Below, in pieces: positions 61,064-64,000 of a stretch of DNA of 64,000 nt (its first letter is position 1; each line of letters opens with the position of its first letter). Made by a program: the position numbers and the translations under genes. The stretch lies in contig CAUUHV010000008.1 in NCBI GenBank assembly GCA_963545085.1, positions 14,468-78,467 of the forward strand. Direction: 5' to 3'. Below the pieces are notes generated by a model that saw nothing but the letters and a program-made list of their open reading frames with translations, made no database searches and was not told where the DNA came from. The stretch is from Catonella sp963545085 (GTDB taxonomy: Bacteria > Bacillota > Clostridia > Lachnospirales > Lachnospiraceae).

Positions 61064-61098
61064 GAGTAGGAGAAATAAAACTCTCCTACTCGGTTTTT
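61064..61098 (+). terminator. Intrinsic terminator between the remnant and uxaB
   Basis: GAGTAGGAG (61064-61072) pairs perfectly with CTCCTACTC (61083-61091), then GG and five Ts. Oriented rightward; it ends any read-through from the ABC operon or remnant and faces the convergent uxaB. Confidence 0.85.
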
Positions 61099-61111
61099 AA
61101 AAAATCAGGAT

Positions 61112-62596
61112 TTATATAAGCTCCTTCATAACATAATAAGCTCCCTTTTCACGTATCAGGGTGAGATATTTTGTTACCGTTTCCTCAAAATCCGGAATCA
61201 GGCTTAAATTTTCTCCCCAAAAAGAATCGTCGGTACATACCGCATGAACCAATTCTTTAGGCGAATCGAAACGGTGATTATAATAAAACTCCAGGACGGA
61301 GCGGTCATCTTTTATGATATAGCGGTTTTCTCCTCTGTAACCTATAAGTCCTTCCCCGGTAAGCTCACTGCCATTGTAGAAAGCAATATAAAAGGCAAAG
61401 GATGCGGTGATGAGGAGAGGAAGTTTGTTATAACGTTTTACATATTCCTTTAAAGAAGGCATAACACGGGCTTTCCATTTAGACGTGGAATTTAGGGAAA
61501 TGGAGAGCAGCTCATGGTCTATAAAAGGGTTAAGAAAACGCTCGGTAACCGAGAAGGCGAATTCTTTAAGTTCTTTTTCGGGAAGGCTCAGGGTAGGTAT
61601 AATTTCTTCATAAACGGTTTTATTCATGAATGAACGTATGACCTCATCGTGCATACAGTCTCTTACAATATTCTGACCGGCAAGGTACGCGCCCAATACG
61701 AAGGAAGTATGAGCTCCGTTTAAAATGCGCACCTTTCTTTGCTTATACGGTTTATGGTCATCGGTAATAAGAATAGGCAAGCCGGCCTTTTCAACAGGAA
61801 ATTCATCCTTTATGGACTGAGGCCCTTCAATTACCCAAAATCCGAAAACTTCTCCGGTATCAATCAGCTTGTCGTTATATCCCGATTCTTCACAAAGTTT
61901 CTCGGCTTCGTTTTTAGGGTAACCGGTTACAATTCGGTCAACCAAGGTGGAGCAGAACAAATTTTCGTTGTTTATCCAGTTAATAAAGTTTTTGTCCAAA
62001 TTCCACTGTTCGGCGTATTTAATCACGCATTTTTTCAGCTCTTTTCCGTTGTCATCTATAAGTTCGCAGGCTAAAATAATAAAACCCTTTTTAGGAGTTT
62101 TTGCGAATGTACGGTATCTGTGATATAAAAACTGAGTGAGTTTACCGGGATAACTGTCCGCAGGCTCATCCTCAAATTTACATTTAGGCTCATATGTAAT
62201 TCCGGCTTCGGTCGTATTGCAGGTAATAAAGCGTAAATCGGGATTTTCAGCGCATTTCATAAGGGCATCAAAATCTTTGTAGGGATTTATGCATCTGCTT
62301 ACGCAGGAAATAACCCGCTTGTAATTTACTTCACATCCGTCTTTAAAGCCTCGCAGATAGAGCGTATAAAGCCCGTTCTGTTCGTTAATTAAATCGGAAA
62401 GCCCCGAACCGATAGGCTGACAGAGGACCACCTTGGCATTAAAGTCCGCCTTTTCATTCATAATATCTATAAAGTAATCCGTAAAAGCACGGAGAAAATT
62501 GCCTTCTCCGAATTGAAGCACCCGTTCGGGAGCGTCTTTCAAGAGAAAACCGTTGTAATTGTTATCGCGCAATGCTTCATAAGATAAAGTTTTCAT
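61112..62596 (-). CDS. uxaB: Tagaturonate reductase (altronate oxidoreductase)
   Basis: NADH-dependent reduction of D-tagaturonate to D-altronate in galacturonate catabolism. 494 residues, mannitol-dehydrogenase superfamily: N-terminal VLQFGEGNFLRAFTDYFIDIMNE (nucleotide-binding region), CNTTEAGITYEP, ELIDDNGKELKKCV, and catalytic-domain segment RILNGAHTSFVLGAYLAG. The nearest AGGAGG (62631-62636 on the minus strand) is 34 bases upstream of the ATG, with a hairpin in between (see findings). Downstream of uxaA in the same direction, gap about 160 bp. Confidence 0.95.
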   Translation of the reverse strand: MKTLSYEALRDNNYNGFLLKDAPERVLQFGEGNFLRAFTDYFIDIMNEKADFNAKVVLCQPIGSGLSDLINEQNGLYTLYLRGFKDGCEVNYKRVISCVSRCINPYKDFDALMKCAENPDLRFITCNTTEAGITYEPKCKFEDEPADSYPGKLTQFLYHRYRTFAKTPKKGFIILACELIDDNGKELKKCVIKYAEQWNLDKNFINWINNENLFCSTLVDRIVTGYPKNEAEKLCEESGYNDKLIDTGEVFGFWVIEGPQSIKDEFPVEKAGLPILITDDHKPYKQRKVRILNGAHTSFVLGAYLAGQNIVRDCMHDEVIRSFMNKTVYEEIIPTLSLPEKELKEFAFSVTERFLNPFIDHELLSISLNSTSKWKARVMPSLKEYVKRYNKLPLLITASFAFYIAFYNGSELTGEGLIGYRGENRYIIKDDRSVLEFYYNHRFDSPKELVHAVCTDDSFWGENLSLIPDFEETVTKYLTLIREKGAYYVMKELI

Positions 62597-62672
62597 AATT
62601 TTTTTAAAAGAACAGCCTGAACTGTCTTTTCCTCCTTTTTCAATGGGTTATCGGGTGAGTTTAGCTTATTAT

Positions 62673-62750
62673 GAATTATTCACGCAATAGGTTATAGAGC
62701 TTTACTTGGCGATTTATATATTTTCGCAGGATGTTTCGTGAATAATCGGG
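62673..62750. repeat. Dispersed intergenic inverted repeat between uxaA and uxaB
   Basis: GAATTATTCACG (62673-62684) and CGTGAATAATCGGG (62737-62750) share a perfect 10-bp inverted core (ATTATTCACG / CGTGAATAAT), with a 52-bp centre. Longest-spaced copy of the family in this window. Confidence 0.6.
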
Positions 62751-62755
62751 TTAAT

Positions 62756-64000
62756 TTAGAGAGTTACTCCCTGCTTGAAAATGGCAATATCATGGTAGCC
62801 TGCGGCTTCTGACTTTGTCATTTTACCCGACGCGATTTCAATAACATAATCAAACAGTTTTTCGGCTAATTCTTTTATAGTACCGCTTTCAGTTAATGTG
62901 CCGCAGTTAAAATCAATCCAGTTCTTTTTATGCTCCGCAAGCTCGGTATTTGAAGAAATTTTTAATGTCGGTACGGGACATGCGAACGGTGTGCCGCGAC
63001 CCGTTGTAAAAAGCACTAAATGCGCGCCGGACGAGGCAAGGGCGGTAGCCGCCACCAAATCATTTCCGGGCGCGCTAAGGAGATTTAATCCTTTTTCGGA
63101 TATGATTTCACCATAGGAAAGCACTCCTTTTACCGGAGCCGTGCCGGACTTCTGTGTACAACCTAAAGCTTTATCTTCCAATGTGGAGATTCCTCCCTTT
63201 TTATTTCCGGGAGAAGGATTTTCATAAATGACCTGGTTGTTGTTCTTAAAATAGGTTTTAAAGCCGTTTATCATATCGACAGTTTTTTGAAATACCATTT
63301 CATCGGCACATCTATTCATAAGCAATGTTTCCGCACCGAACATTTCAGGAACTTCGGTCAGGATGGTTGAACCGCCCATGGAAATAAGAATATCCGAAAA
63401 AGCCCCGACAACAGGGTTTGCGGTAATTCCGGACAGACCGTCGGAGCCTCCGCATTTAAGCCCTACGATAAGCTCGCTGGAACTTATCGGCTCGCGCTTA
63501 AACCGACCGGCATATTCGGCAAGCTCATTCATTATTTTTAAACCTTCTTCAATCTCGTCTTCACAATCCTGAATTTCAAGGAAACGGACACGGGAAGGGT
63601 TATATGCGCCTATATATTTTTTGAGTTCTTTTATATTCGTATTTTCACAGCCTAATCCTAAAACAAGTACAGCTCCGGCATTCGGATGGCGAATAAGGTC
63701 TGCTAAAATCTCTCTTGTATTTTCCTGGTCGTCACCCATCTGTGAACAGCCGTAGGGATGAGGAAAAGTGACCACTTCATCTATGCTGTCCGTGACAAGC
63801 TTCTGTGCCCTGCGCGCTATATTTTCAGCCACATTATTTACACAACCTACGGTAGGAATAATCCAGATTCCGTTACGAATGCCTACCTGTCCGTCAGGAC
63901 GGCGGTATCCTGAAAAACTGCGAGGAGGAAGCGGAGATAGAGAAATATCTTTTTTGCTGTAGCTGTATGTGAGAAGATCTCCAAGTCCCGTTTTCAGGTT
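62756..64000 (-). CDS. uxaA: Altronate dehydratase, truncated by window edge
   Basis: Dehydrates D-altronate to 2-keto-3-deoxygluconate. 414 residues are inside the window; the frame stays open to base 64000 (NLKTGLGDLL at the edge, then SGYRRPDGQVGIRNGIWIIPTVGCVNN), so the GTG at 63832 is internal and the start lies beyond the window. Family motifs: FPHPYGCSQMGDD, LGLGCENTN, GLKCGGSDGLSGITANP with its metal-binding cysteine, and DFNCGTL near the end. Forms an operon with uxaB; other pathway genes (uxaC, kdgK, kdgA) may lie upstream. Confidence 0.95.
   Translation of the reverse strand, partial: NLKTGLGDLLTYSYSKKDISLSPLPPRSFSGYRRPDGQVGIRNGIWIIPTVGCVNNVAENIARRAQKLVTDSIDEVVTFPHPYGCSQMGDDQENTREILADLIRHPNAGAVLVLGLGCENTNIKELKKYIGAYNPSRVRFLEIQDCEDEIEEGLKIMNELAEYAGRFKREPISSSELIVGLKCGGSDGLSGITANPVVGAFSDILISMGGSTILTEVPEMFGAETLLMNRCADEMVFQKTVDMINGFKTYFKNNNQVIYENPSPGNKKGGISTLEDKALGCTQKSGTAPVKGVLSYGEIISEKGLNLLSAPGNDLVAATALASSGAHLVLFTTGRGTPFACPVPTLKISSNTELAEHKKNWIDFNCGTLTESGTIKELAEKLFDYVIEIASGKMTKSEAAGYHDIAIFKQGVTL

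Noticed and set aside
63832..63832. GTG at 63832 as the start of uxaA
   Set aside because: The conserved frame continues without a stop to the window edge and encodes recognisable altronate dehydratase sequence upstream.
1..64000. CRISPR array, tRNA or rRNA genes, prophage or insertion sequence
   Set aside because: No regularly spaced repeats, no tRNA-like cloverleaf sequences, no rRNA segments and no transposase or integrase motifs were found on reading both strands by eye; a tRNAscan-SE and ISfinder run would settle this.

Overview
This window looks like a chromosomal segment of a Gram-positive anaerobe of the class Clostridia, most likely a Lachnospiraceae-type gut or rumen bacterium. That is an inference from gene families and architecture: a DUF1836 regulator, a CdaR-type regulator in front of ftsE-ftsX, a BceRS-BceAB module, a single UgpC/MsmX-type sugar ATPase, an eukaryote-like IleRS, AGGAGG-type ribosome binding sites, frequent GTG/TTG starts and moderately low G+C. 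No rRNA, tRNA, CRISPR array, phage or intact insertion sequence was seen.

Layout. 1-6.5 kb: the 3' part of carB, a small overlapping gene, an opposing small gene, the helicase gene pcrA, a small membrane protein and a DUF1836 regulator. 6.5-8.4 kb: an Asp/Glu-racemase-family gene and a membrane-anchored EEP-family hydrolase. 8.5-16 kb (minus strand): a six-gene polyamine operon, speA-speE-carboxynorspermidine dehydrogenase-nspC-aguA-aguB, driven by a strong promoter and a roughly 450-nt structured leader with an intrinsic terminator. 16-21 kb: orphan rfbC, a secreted Ig-like protein, an LCP-like membrane protein, a small anchored protein and a YitT protein. 21-27 kb: sugar ABC ATPase, an FtsX-like ABC exporter pair behind a promoter with a G10 tract, and AlkD. 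27-32.7 kb: CdaR-like regulator, ftsE, ftsX, an EnvC-like M23 protein and a CtpA protease (cell-wall hydrolysis at division). 32.8-45 kb: ileS, a birA fused in frame to a lipoprotein-like domain, dapB, then a compact transglutaminase / adenylation / carrier protein / MBOAT cassette and a cardiolipin synthase; holA faces it. 46-50.5 kb: two-component system plus BceAB-type transporter. 50.8-56 kb: methyltransferase-like membrane protein, two glycosyltransferases, a GH127 arabinofuranosidase, and the decayed 3' end of an LPXTG surface protein. 56.3-60.6 kb: TetR regulator and a heterodimeric ABC transporter behind a Fur-box-like site and a perfect palindrome. 60.6-64 kb: a decayed metallo-beta-lactamase-fold fragment and uxaB/uxaA for galacturonate use.

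How the parts fit. The polyamine operon can convert arginine to agmatine, N-carbamoylputrescine and putrescine, then to spermidine by the carboxyspermidine route; its leader looks like a transcription attenuator. GH127 and UxaA/UxaB point to plant pectin and arabinan side-chain catabolism. The strongest candidate for an undescribed system is the dlt-like cassette (38.6-43.2 kb): an adenylation enzyme, acyl carrier protein and MBOAT transferase, but with a secreted transglutaminase-fold protein where DltD would be expected.
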